Of a stretch of 34,141 nt of DNA, positions 9,668 through 20,564 are shown piece by piece. Within the stretch, counting starts at the first letter, position 1. Every line of letters begins with the position of its first letter. The translations under genes and the position numbers were made by a program. The notes beneath the pieces are model-generated. The model saw nothing but the letters and a program-made list of their open reading frames with translations. It made no database searches and was not told the origin of the DNA. The DNA lies in assembly GCA_023853785.1 (NCBI GenBank), contig JAJIRX010000872.1:1-34141 (forward strand). The letters run 5' to 3'. The DNA comes from Psilocybe azurescens. Lineage: Eukaryota > Basidiomycota > Agaricomycetes > Agaricales > Agrocybaceae.

Positions 9668-11467
9668 ATGTCTCGTATTCTTCTCTCTCTATTCGCTTGT
9701 CTTGCCCTAGTCCCGACTATTTTCGGCGCTCTACAGTACGGCTTTCCGTACGGCGAAGAGAAAATTCGGGGTGTAAACTTGGGAGGCTGGCTTGTCTTAG
9801 AGGTTTGTTTTTATTCCAAATCGTATGACACGAAAGGCACCACAAATACTGACATAACGTTCCTAGTCATTCACCACCCCTTCGCTTTTCGACCGCACTG
9901 GAGACGTCCGTGTTGTCGATGAATATACTTTCGGACAGTTTGTGCCAAAGGTCCGGGCAAGTGAGCTTCTCAAGCAGCACTGGGACACATTCATCACCGA
10001 GAAGGACTTTGAGGACATCGCTGCTGCTGGGTATGCACGTCAATTCATCTTCACGGGGAGCTCGCTACTAATGTCACTTACCCTTTTTCAGCCTTAACCA
10101 CGTCCGAATCCCGATAGGACACTGGATGTTTGAGCTCTCCCCGGAAGATCCTTATTATCAGGGACAACTCCCTTATCTCCTGAAAGCGGTCGAATGGGCA
10201 AGGAAGTACAGCATCCAGGTTATAGTGGCATTGTATGGTAAGCACAGGCCCCCTTCAAAAACGGTTAATCTTAAGCTGATCGCTTCATATCACAGGGGCG
10301 CCTAGTAGTCAAAATGGGTTCGTTTGTCTATCGACATTTTTTTATATCCCTTCTCATAGTCTTCACAGATTCATTAACTCTGGTCATTTCCGAGATGCTG
10401 CGTAAGCTTTATTCTATTTTTTTGCTGTTATCGCCTCATACTGACCCAAATGCAACAGGTACTGGCACAAGAACCAGACATCCGTCGATCGAACTGTCAA
10501 CATCATGAAAACTTTGACTGCTATGTTCGAGGATCAAACCGACGTTGTTTCTATCATCCAAGTTATGAACGAGTGCGTCCTGATATCCTCGATCTTTGCC
10601 CTTTTCTAATGTCACGTTCTCTTAGACCTGCCGGTTTCCGGAAAGCAATTCTGAACCCCGAGCTTCTTGATGTCCTTAAAAGGTATATTATACATCTTCT
10701 CCCTTTCCTAGAAGTATTCATATTGATCCATCTACCTCATGTAGTACTATTATGACAGCTACAATTTCATTCGGTAAGTTCTCAACGGTTGAGGTCCAAA
10801 TTAAAGTTAATATTATTTCTTTTCATTAGCAATCCTCTTGGTGGCAAGAAGAAGAGCAACTTCATTGTTATGCTTCACGACGCCTTCCAACACTTGAGCT
10901 ACTGGAACAACTTCATGCCCAATAACACTTACGACGGTGTCATGATGGATACCCACATTTACCAGATGTTCAATGACCATGTAAGTCTCTATTTTCTTCA
11001 CATAATAACCTTACCATAACTCACCTATCGCGACTCTTTATTAACAGGACGCGCATATGACCGACGACGAGCACATCCAACGCGCTTGCACGAATGCCAC
11101 TATCATGTCCAAGTCTCCCATGAATACTATCATCGGTGAATGGACTGCCACCAATAACGACTGCGGCCCCCATCTCCTCGGACGCTTCGTGGGCCAAAGA
11201 TATGACGGCACTCTCCCCGGAACTAACCGCGTTGGCAGCTGCATTGGCAGGACCGGCAAGGCCTCCACCTTCAGCGAGGAGTATAAGGAGTTCATGAGGA
11301 AGTACTGGGAGGCCCAGACACAATCTTACGAGAAGGGTGGCCAGGGATGGATCATGTGGACCTGGAAGATGGAGAATGCGGATGAGTGGTCGTATAAGGC
11401 TGGTGTGGAGCACGGATGGATTCCTCAGGACCCTACCGACTACAAATATCCCAATATTTGTGGTTGA
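9668..11467 (+). CDS. GH5 (EXG-type) exo-beta-1,3-glucanase, secreted
   Basis: The product is expected to cleave glucose from non-reducing ends of beta-1,3-glucan in the cell wall. Exon 1 (9668-9802) encodes a signal peptide (MSRILLSLFACLALVPTIFG) and the RGVNLGGWLVLE motif. Further exons are about 9870-10030, 10092-10237, 10296-~10319, ~10371-10401, 10459-10572, 10626-10682, 10745-10773, 10830-10980 and 11048-11467. The acid/base Glu (MNE-P) has its codon split by the intron 10573-10625. The nucleophile Glu is in IIGEWTA at 11138-11140. About 410 residues fits fungal EXG1-like enzymes. Two junctions do not keep frame as written (around 10319-10371 and 10683-10744), each one base off, which may be assembly error or a mis-chosen splice site. 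Family assignment is firm; exon edges there are not. Confidence 0.88.
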
Positions 11468-12044
11468 ACTCTGCCTAGGGAATGGCTTTTTTCGACCCTT
11501 TTGCTCTTCTTCAGTCTCTTTTGTTTTGCTCTTTTAGTTGTCAGTTTCTATTTGGCCTCTAGTGTTGCCGATTCTTGTTCTGGCTTTGGTTACTAGTTGG
11601 TGCCCATCGATATCTTCTGTACTTCTTTATCGATGCTTTTGTATATCCTGTACTTTTAGAATGTCCTTTTACCGTTTATCCCCTCAAAGTGAGTCGTAAA
11701 GATCAACATGCAACCTTAGAAAGGACAAGGTGTTTCTTAAAGCAGTAGAATACAGTTCAATTTTACTATATAACTTTGACTTAACTTTACTCAAATTTAT
11801 TCTTCGATCTCTCAAGCGCATAAGGCATCGAATATTTTGTAGTTCCACGGTTCATGATGAGCGCTAAGCTGGACGTGAATTGTAGATCAGCCGCATAAGG
11901 AGAGACTCTGAGAGATAAGATCTTCTCTCTTGATAACCGGGAAGCCGGCGAAGTGCCGGCGGGGCCGTTGGGCGGTATTGAACCTGTCTGCATCGAGCCT
12001 TCCTTCAAGTTCAACAGCATAGTGTTCACCATCATCCTGTAAAG
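11468..12044. promoter_or_regulatory. Intergenic: GH5 3' flank and S9 peptidase promoter
   Basis: The first part is T-rich and fits the 3' untranslated region of the glucanase. The remainder precedes the peptidase start at 12045. Minus-strand open stretches here (11787-12122) resemble no family I know and overlap the peptidase first exon antisense, so I treat them as chance. No RNA gene recognised. Confidence 0.4.
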
Positions 12045-14598
12045 ATGTATACACAGCTCGCTGAGATCCCAGTCCCAACGGGGGCACGTTTTCTTACTCG
12101 TCATACTATTGGTGATTGTCAATCAGAACTCTAAACACCTTACTGTGCTGAACGATACTAACCAAGATCTCGTTCATTTTGCTAGATGATCACTCAAGAC
12201 CTGCTGCTGTGGAGATCACCTACTCTGTTAAAGACCATTTTCGAAACACTAAGAGAAACATGGTCAAGACGATAGTGTTCTCTTCGGAGGCTACTCACGG
12301 TCCAGTATCGGTTTCGACGGCTCTTCAAGATGTCGACATTGTGGCACAGATTATTTCACCTTCGACCCAGAGGCGAGCTATCTTGCGTAGCCCAAAGTCA
12401 GGAAGTCCACGATACGTCGAGATTTGGAAGAACGGATTGCTGGAAACATCACTGGACGTTACTGACCTTCACGGAGATTTCTATTCGGATGGTGAGTGCA
12501 AATCTTGCATTGATGATGTCGCGAACTTCCCAGTATGTGAAATAATTTTCAGAGTTCCTTGGATCTCTCTCTTTCTCACCATCGGAGACCAGCATTCTGT
12601 ACATCGCAGAAGCTAAAGCTCCCGAGTCGAAAGATCCATTCGTTAAATTTAGGTTTAATCCTGATTTTGGCGAAGGCCTCTCTGGTAAACGCAGACCGGC
12701 CATATTCATATTTAACTGGGAGAACCCTCCAAGCGAAGATGGAGACAAGAGGACACTTGTACAGCTCAAGACAGACGGCGATGTACGATTCGGTCAAGCT
12801 ATCTTTTCCGCCAACTCGGACAAGATCGTCTATGCGACTGGGTATGAGTTCACAGCTGATGGCCGGATACTGGGCATCAAGGGGTGCTTTAATCGGCCTT
12901 CTGGAATATGGAGACTAAAACTTGCTTCTGAACCTCCAACTCGGACAGAAGAGACCAAAATTCATCCACTGAACATAGATGCATCGATTCAGAAACTAAC
13001 TTCGCCGCATTTGTCTTGCCGATCTCCTCGAATTCTCAGCCATAATGGACGGAGCACTCTGATCTGGTTATCCAGTCTCAGTGGCGGAGCCCACCTCGCC
13101 AGTTCGACGCTGTACTCCCTTGATGTCACCAGTGACTCTTCTAAACCTCTGGAGATTCCATCGCCCCACGAGCCCCTAGTGGGAATTGTTGATACACCCG
13201 GACCTCAAACGAACGGATTTCCTGGACTGTACCCATCTTACAACATCTTGCCGGACTCTTCTGCTCTGTCTCCTACTGGGCTGTCCGTCTTGGTTAGCTC
13301 TCATTGGGGCTCTCGTACCACTGTTCTTCAAATATCTTTGAAAGACGGTCTAGTTAGGGACCTCATTCCTATTTCAACTTTGTACAGCTGGTCTGTTCTG
13401 GCTACAGACGGCCACTCACGTGTTATTTGCTCTTGCAGCTCCCCTTCCCTTCCGTATGAAATCGTTCTCGGAGAATTCGACGAGACAGGGGCTATAAGTT
13501 GGCGTGTACTCGATAAGCCTGAGCTTCCAGATTATGGTTTGTTACTTCACTTCTTCCTAGACACGTGTATTCTGAATCCAAGATACGACAGTCAGCTCGG
13601 CTCTGCAAGGTATTCGTACGAAGATTATTCGCATCCCAGGGCGCCATCTCGGTAGAAACAATTGTTGTCCAAGGCGCTAATAGAGGAAACGGCTCGATCG
13701 CGCCTTGTATTATCTCACCTCATGGCGGCCCGCATGGCGCTAGCACTACAGCATTCTCGCCTACTACAGCAGCCCTGGTCATTGAAGGCTGTGAGTATTT
13801 AAAAATAATCACATCGTCTAGCTAATATAATCATCAGACACCATCTCTTTCCCGAATTATACGGGTTCTCCGGGATATGGAGAGGCCTTTTACAAGGCTT
13901 AATTGGACGATGCGGCGAGCTTGATGTCCAAGACTGTATAGCTTCTGCAAAGCACCTTATGTCGATTGGTATATCTAAGGAAGGCCCAGGAATGCAGTTG
14001 ATCACAGGTGGAAGCCACGGCGGGTTCTTGACCGCTCACCGTATGTCTTTGAACAATATTTTCTCCAGCATTTATCTTATATTAATGATATATTTATGTT
14101 TCTGAAGTGATAGGACAGTTCCCAAATTTCTTTTCGGCTGCCATTTTACGCAATCCCGTCATATCAGCGGGCGAGATCTCGTCAAGCGATATACCAGATT
14201 GGTACTTCTCTGAATTCGGATTCGACTACCCAGTATTTTCCTCTTCGGCATCGAAGGCAAATCCACCCTTATCGTACCCAAATCCCCCTCTGGTAACGCC
14301 AATGACGTTTGCCACCCTCCAAGCTGCCTCGCCTGTGGCGTACATCGACGCCGTCTCTGTACCCGTCCTACTTTTAATCGGGGCAGCAGATCGGCGGGTC
14401 GCGCCTTCCCAAGGCATTGAATATTATCATGCACTGAAAGCAAGGTACTCGGGCAGAAAGGAGAAAGGGAGCAAGGTCGAAATGCTCGTTTTTGAAGGAG
14501 AGAGTCATCCTCTTGATGGCGTGGAGGCGGCCAAGGCGAGCTTCGAGGCAACTAAGCAGTGGTTTGCAGAAGCAGTGAATTCAAAGAATCGTCACTAG
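12045..14598 (+). CDS. Acylaminoacyl-peptidase-like serine hydrolase (prolyl oligopeptidase family S9)
   Basis: S9 enzymes of this type remove acylated residues from peptide N-termini using an N-terminal beta-propeller and a C-terminal alpha/beta hydrolase. Exon 1 (12045-12111, MYTQLAEIPVPTGARF) is joined over an intron ending in a clear ACTAAC branch site and TAG at 12185. Exons 2 and 3 are 12186-12491 and 12553-13536. The catalytic domain carries SPHGGPHGA (oxyanion region, about 13720-13740), the nucleophile Ser in GGSHGG at 14013-14015, Asp in GAADRRV at 14389-14391 and His in GESHPLD at 14506-14508. The last exon is 14108-14598. One base is missing near 13888-13891 in a T run between NYTGSPGYGEAF and QGLIGRCGELD, and the exon edges at 13537-13650 are uncertain. 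The product is probably cytosolic. Confidence 0.87.
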
Positions 14599-14833
14599 AT
14601 GACTGACACGACGATAAAATCAATTTCTTATCTCAAAATCAGGCGAACTGATGCATATGTGAAGGTAAATAAAAAGGTGCTGTAGTACATCTGGTCTGCA
14701 AAGTTGGCGCGTTCTCGAAATCCTACAGTCAGCAGAACGAAACCAAGAACCAACGGACTTCCAAGTAACTTCATAGTGGAATAGAACATGCTGTCAATAA
14801 ATAGAACTCAGATAAGCTAAAAGGCCAGAGACG

Positions 14834-17800
14834 TTATATGACCATACCTAGTTTCCAGTCTGCCTGAGTCGTTTCCATTTGACGCTTCTGCTCAATGCCA
14901 TTATTCATTTCTCGGAAACACCCTAGCTCCTTGAACAACCCAATACCCTCTTCAAGATGGGATAATGAATTGTCAATTATATCGCCTTCGTAACTTGCTT
15001 TGTGCATTTGATCGTCAAGCGGATGTCTAGTTGTATTTGATTGATCGTGTAGCCGACTCCGCCACAAGATATTGCTCAGAAACACAAGGTCTCCAGCTTT
15101 TCCATATTTCCACTGCGATGTCTCGTGCAGCTTTAAAGCACTATTTATCGCGCTATACGCATCCATATATCTGCTTTGCAAAGGAAAATTATGGCCTGAA
15201 CATATAGGCAGTTTCCTTGCCCAGATTTGTGCCCGATGTCGATGTAAATTTGTATCGCCTTTTCTATGGTATCTATCGCCTTTAGGAAGCAGACTCGGGA
15301 CCGATTGGACCGATTGGATGTAAGCTATCACGCACAGAGCATCTGCCTTTCCTTTTAGATATCCAATTTCGGTGTGAAGCTTGAGAGCTTGTTCCAAACT
15401 TATTGATGCTTTCTCAGAATCACCCAGGCAGACGTAGTAGATCCCGGTAAGATATAGGATGCGGGCCTGCCCCATGATATCCTCTATTTCCTCGTACACC
15501 GTCAACGACCAGTTGAGTTCACGTTCTGCTACATGAAATAGAGAGCTGTGAATCATAATAAGGGCGTACAAAGCTTTGATTTGAGCCGTCGTAGATTTGC
15601 TTGGGTTTGTTGGCTAACGCACGACAAGCAAGGTCTTGCGTAACTCGATAGTTTCCTTGACTATACTGAATCGATGCCAGATAGCATAAATCGTCAGCTT
15701 CTCCACGGGAATCACCATTGTCCCGATGTATGGCCAAGGCGCGCGAGAGGATGCCTGTGGCTTCGTCCCAGTCCTCTTTTCCGATATGAATTCTTCCAAG
15801 TATATGAAGATAGTCTGGGTCTTCATAAGGATCCCTCAAAGAAATCGAATGTTCGATGTGAATTTGTGCCTCTGGCAGACGACAAAGGAGAAGAGATATA
15901 ACAGCGAGACTTGAAACGCTTTCAGCTTGCCCAATGATGTCTCCCCACATGGGCGCTTAAGTGTAGCGGCATCACTAAAGTATTTTTCTGCCTGATGAGG
16001 CCTCGATCGAGACAACATTACCGTTCCAAGTCCATTCAACGCTGTCGCCTTGCCAGATGTATTGTTCAGGTCCGAGAAAAGAGACGCCGCTTCAGAAAAC
16101 ATAGCATCTGACTCGCTGAATCTGTATAATTCACGCAGGGTGCCCGCTGCGGCGAGTAAGTCGTATGCCTTCCCAGACAAGTCATCGACCTTTTCCGTGC
16201 AATGCGACAGCCTGCTTGAATAGCTCCAGAGCATTCTCCGAGCTCTTTTCGTTCTGCGACATGAGTAATCCAAGATTTAGTGTGTCGTAAGCGTATCCAC
16301 CCACGTCTCCTGCTGAGATGTGCAAGTCCTTGGCCAAACGGAACTTTTCTTCGGCAAGAGAGAATTTGGATTGTTGGCTTAGCAGTTGGCCAAGACATCC
16401 CAAGCAATCGGCACGTAACTTGAGCGTAGAGTTGGCTTCCGTTATTTCTTCGTCCTTGACAAGTTCTACCTTGGCTTTACGAGATAGGATGTAGGGATTT
16501 GAAGACGCCTACTAAGACCACGCCGAATGAGTACGTTTCGTAGTTCCTAGGTTTTCCGATAAATTGGGATTATTCGTGTTGCGTAAGTCCGAAATTTCGA
16601 GCCTATCGATGGCCCGAGAGATAGCCTGGATAGACCCCTTCCCAGAAACGTAGGCATAGTGGGAGAAATTGATCGTAGCTTGTACTACTTCTGTGAGGTC
16701 TTGAACTGTCGCAGATTCTAAGGTCTCCAACAAAATTGCGTTAATATTTCCTGTTTCCTTCTCGAGACGAGATCGGATGGCGGGATCTGTATATGATGTT
16801 CCTTGAAGGGCTAATGAAATAAAATAACCGCACAGGAATGCTTGAGCTTTTTCGGGCGCCCGATGTTGTTTGCGAATGAACAGACGAATGGGATTTAGAA
16901 CGCGGATATTTTTGGCAGTGTCCTCATAAATAAGTGCATTTTGTCGGAGGCTGGAGATTGCCTTGTATACCATGATGTTATCAGGAAAGTAGGCTTCGCA
17001 GACTTTTATGCTATCTGGCGACATGCCATCCGGCAACATTGAAAGGACGCCAAGAAAAATCAACGCTCCGGGATCGTTTTGCATTCGTGGACTGGAGATG
17101 GATAACTCAATCGATTTCTCGAGGTTATTCAATCGACCTCCTCCCTGTTCGACCATGGACGTACTCTCCCTCTGCCACCGAAGCCACAATGTTTCAGTGC
17201 TTTCTCCGTCAACGGAGGCAAGTGTCGCGAGAAGAGTAACTGCTAACGGCATACAGTCAACGGCTTTACGAGGTTCCGGGCATACTTATCAGACTTGCGA
17301 GAAATAGCTTTGAAAATGGCCATAGCAGAGTCGGTGTCGACTGGTTTGAGGGGAGGGATAACTTCAGACCATCGCGTACCCGAGGGTCTTTGAGACCCAC
17401 GCATCGTAATAATCAAAGTTAGGGTGTCAATGGAAGTGATTTCCGTGAGTAAAGATTCGACCTGTGATCGTCCATCTGGAGGGTCCCATACTGTTTCGAA
17501 ATTATCCAGGACGAGAAGACAGGGGTTATTGTGCAAATGAAGAAGAAGGGTCTTCAGTATATTACCCTCCATGGAGATTGCGAATGTTGTGGCGAGGTCA
17601 GATAGAAGAAGGTCCGCTGAAGAGGTTGCTTCACAGGAAATAAAGTATCGATCTTGCTTGAACTTTGTGCATATGTCGTCGTGGTGGAATATGGTAAGGG
17701 CCAAACTAGTTTTACCAATTCCACCTGGTCCCAGGATACAGAGTCGAAGTGGCAGATTACTTTGGGAGCAGTTATGGAGATGGGTGCATATGGCTTCGAT

Positions 17801-18951
17801 TTCATTGCTCCGCCCAATGAATATTTGAGGTCTTGGCCTATGAGTGAAAGATTTGCGCGAAGGTGCTTGTCTATTGCTGTCAAGCCTTGCCTATTGTAAT
17901 ATTAACGGGGATAGAAGCCGTGCCAAATCCAACTTCTTTGCTTACTATAATTTGATCTGGATCAGAAATTTCGGCATATTTACGAAGCTTTATCATCGAT
18001 TTGAACTGTGTTCATAAGTCAATTGGATCCTCAGAACTGGGATACGAGGCTAATTTCCATACCTGAAACATGACGATTGCGTTATCTAGTCTTCGATCCT
18101 GTTCCGAAATTTTCTGGGCGATTTCATCTCGATTAATAACGCTTCTGAAGCGCGACTTTATGCCAGACGTCTTCAGGTCATCGAGGAAGCTAAATATGGA
18201 CTCAAAGACTCTGACCATAACATAAGCGCAGATTGACAGTAATAAATAATGCTGACACCAACCCTTGGATTTGCAGTAGGTCGCCTTTAATCCCAGACAT
18301 ATCCAGGGTTTCCTTTCCGCGGTCGAATGCCAATAAAGCTTCAAAAACAACTCGAGAGAAGCCTATGACTTTCTCTACAAGTTCGTCACATCGTTCTTTA
18401 TGAGTTTTGATATCCTGGAGTCAGTGAAAGTTTAGATTACGCATATAAAGTCAAAACAAAGAAAAAGAAAGGCATACATCTGAGATCTCGATGATTTTCA
18501 GTGCCACTCCAACAATGATCTTCACATAAGGCACTTCGCTAAAGACTTCCAGGACATCTTTAGTCAGGCTGAGGAGTACTTGAGAGTTAACGCTGGTCCC
18601 TAGGTTCAGAGGTATTGTATTATTTGTTGAAAGGGACGGAGCAACAAGATGTCGCGCTGAAGAGGTTTCTGATCCAGGACGATATAAGGACAAGGGGTTT
18701 GGTGGTGTACTTTGGGTAGTGAATCTTTGGCTAGGTTGGCTAGAAACAGATACTACACCAGCAGCTTTAGCACTCGGTTTAGAGGATGATTGGATATTGT
18801 GCTGCACGACTTTCCGAGAAGCTTCAGCGTTGCCCACAATGTCATCTTTCGGACGTCGTTGTTTGCCTTTACCCCTTTCTTTTTCGCCGTCATAGAACAA
18901 TACCGATCCTCTGGGTTTCTTTGAACCGACGGGCTTGGCAACTGGACCCAT
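14834..18951 (-). pseudogene. NLR-type protein, copy 1 (MLKL/HeLo-like N-terminus, NB-ARC, TPR), frame-broken
   Basis: The first exon (18951-18478) begins MGPVAKPVGSKK with a basic/Ser-rich tail, then a helical segment ending VKIIVGVALKIIEISD. Exons at about 18414-18260, 18226-~18070 and ~18015-17950 complete a helical bundle (KERCDELVEKVIG, then EQDRRLDNAIVMFQ, then FKSMIKLRKYAE), like the MLKL-NTD/HeLo-like domain of fungal NLRs. NB-ARC follows: IFIGRSNEIEA, P-loop GPGGIGKTS (about 17706-17732), Walker B LLVLDNFETVW (about 17490-17523) and MPLAV (about 17240). TPR-like repeats fill 16430-14834. Against copy 2, frames break near 17264, 16525, 16195 and 15607, with a compensated pair at about 15293/15181. 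A further break near 15955 is shared with copy 2. The gene is probably inactive. Confidence 0.83.
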
Positions 18952-19644
18952 TCGACCTCAACCAAGCCTCGGGAGTGGGCAGCCAATGTAGACGATGAGT
19001 TGATGCCTCTTACGACTAGACAAAGACGTCAGTGATACTATGGAAGTGACAGTCGCCAGTCGAAAGCATTTCAGGTTCCCTAGAGGCACTAAAAGTGTGA
19101 TTTGGGACCGAGGTAGTAACGTAACGCATAACACAAACCTTACGCTTTATGCGTGTCCAGCCTTCACAAAGTTCTCTTCACAGAGATTGCAGTACTACTC
19201 TATATCTTAGGAGTCAGTACGCCAGTGGGTAGTATTATTCTAACAAGACGCTCTGGTACACAAAGTAAGGACAGATACTTAAATCCATTATGTTACTGAC
19301 ACAAGCCTTTGCGATCTGAATTGACAGGGGTGGCAATGATTAGATGAATTCTGCAACAACATGCCTTCATGTTCATATGTTGTTTGCATTTCATGTTGCC
19401 TTGTGTTGGTCTCAAGTAAGCTCAAGTTGGTCCAGGTTAGTCCGTAATGGGCGATACAGACACCAAAACAAGCCATCTTGGCGCCCTTGGCGCAATATAA
19501 ATTAAAATTTCTCCTTGCGGCTTGCTTGTGGCCTCCATAACCGACGCCAATACCTCCTAGTTCGACAAGGATTCCTTTCCGTTCGTCGTTGAGATACCCT
19601 TTCATCACTTTCTTATAGGCATTTGAGGCCTGGTTTATCCAAAA
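18952..19644. promoter_or_regulatory. Shared divergent promoter region, NLR-1 / GH79-1
   Basis: About 690 bp lie between two start codons facing away from each other. A CRE-like GACGTCAG sits at about 19025-19032 and a TATA-like ATATAAATT at about 19494-19502, about 145 bp before the GH79 start. Both are repeated in unit 2, but the units are recent copies so conservation there proves little. No gene or RNA was recognised; a minus-strand open stretch at 19288-19608 looks like chance. Confidence 0.45.
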
Positions 19645-20314
19645 ATGCTTGTTTCAGCTTTGTTGCTGCTTCCTAGCATTTTTTCAACGACGCGAGCGGT
19701 CACCGTCTACGGTCAAATACCCCTTGCTCAGACAGCCACTGGAACCTCGGGCACTAAAGCAACTCCAACACTGCCGGCATACGATAAAACTCTGCTGCAG
19801 CCACCAGTAATTATGGAACCAGCACCTGGAGTCGCGTACACTTTATCTCTTCAAAATGATGCCGCTGCGGTGAATGGTCTCTCAATACCTCAGGTCGGGC
19901 CTGGATTCTGGGGATTCTCTATTGAAATGTCGGTACTCAATCAAGTTTGTGCGTATACTTTTCTGCTTCTACACATTCTAGGCTGCTGTACTCATTCGAG
20001 GGTCACTTTTGCAGTAGGGAAAAATTCGTACGTTCTGCAACATGCATGTATGACGATAGTTTCTAACCGTTATTGACATCATTCATAGTTCGCTTATTCA
20101 AGTCCCGTTCTTGAATCTTATGGCCAATCTCATAGAGCGATCAGGTGGTGTTGTCGTTCGAATTGGCGGTAATACTCAGGAATTTGCAACTATGGTACCT
20201 TTCCTTGAAGATGGCAAAACGTTCGACTAAGAAGATTCGGGATCTACACAAACAGTATGTTTCCAGATGATACATTGCATGTACTCGATGTCTAAAATCC
20301 TACAGACCAAAACC
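19645..20314 (+). pseudogene. GH79 glycosidase copy 1, truncated with premature stop
   Basis: Exon 1 (19645-19948) gives a signal peptide (MLVSALLLLPSIFSTTRAVT) and the GFWGFSIEMSVLNQV motif. It is followed by a 13-nt microexon (20015-20027) and the start of exon 3 (SLIQVPFLNLMAN, RIGGNTQEFAT). An in-frame TAA at 20228-20230 replaces the Lys codon present in copy 2. The gene is then cut at about 20312, where the duplication junction brings in S9 peptidase tail sequence. Both catalytic Glu residues would lie downstream and are absent. It is a broken by-product of the tandem duplication. Confidence 0.9.
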
Positions 20315-20564
20315 AAGAATCATCACTAGATGATTGACGCGACGATAAAATCAATTTATTGTCTCAAAATCTGGGCAACTGATACATATGTGAAAGCAAA
20401 TTTAAAAAATTGTAGTACATCTAGTCTGCAAAGTTTTCTAAATCATACAGTCAGCAGAGCGAAACCAATAACCAACGGACTTCCAAGTAACTTCATAGTG
20501 GAATATAATATCCTGTCAATAAATAGGACTGCAGATAAGCCAAAAAGCCAGAGACGTTATATAA
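20315..20564 (+). pseudogene. Duplicated tail of the S9 peptidase (last codons, stop and 3' flank)
   Basis: Positions 20315-20329 repeat the last codons and TAG stop of the peptidase (14584-14598). The following about 235 bp repeat its 3' flank up to the end of the NLR gene. It has no independent function visible and marks the left edge of duplication unit 2. Confidence 0.88.

Larger units (their letters stand above)
14583..20314. repeat. Tandem duplication, unit 1
   Basis: This segment starts inside the last four codons of the S9 peptidase. It holds an NLR-type gene (minus) and the first part of a GH79 gene (plus), and ends where the GH79 sequence stops abruptly. It aligns along its whole length with 20315-~25990. 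The spacing between corresponding points is 5731 bp at the left end (stop codon 14598 versus 20329) and 5676 bp at the GH79 start codon (19645 versus 25321), so small indels have accumulated. By eye the copies are very similar, about 94% identical in protein over the NB-ARC half. Confidence 0.93.

Noticed and set aside
11021..11413. Minus-strand 130-codon open frame
   Set aside because: It lies entirely antisense to the last exon of the GH5 glucanase, which carries clear catalytic motifs.
11787..12122. Minus-strand open frame upstream of the S9 peptidase
   Set aside because: It overlaps the peptidase first exon antisense and shows no family resemblance.
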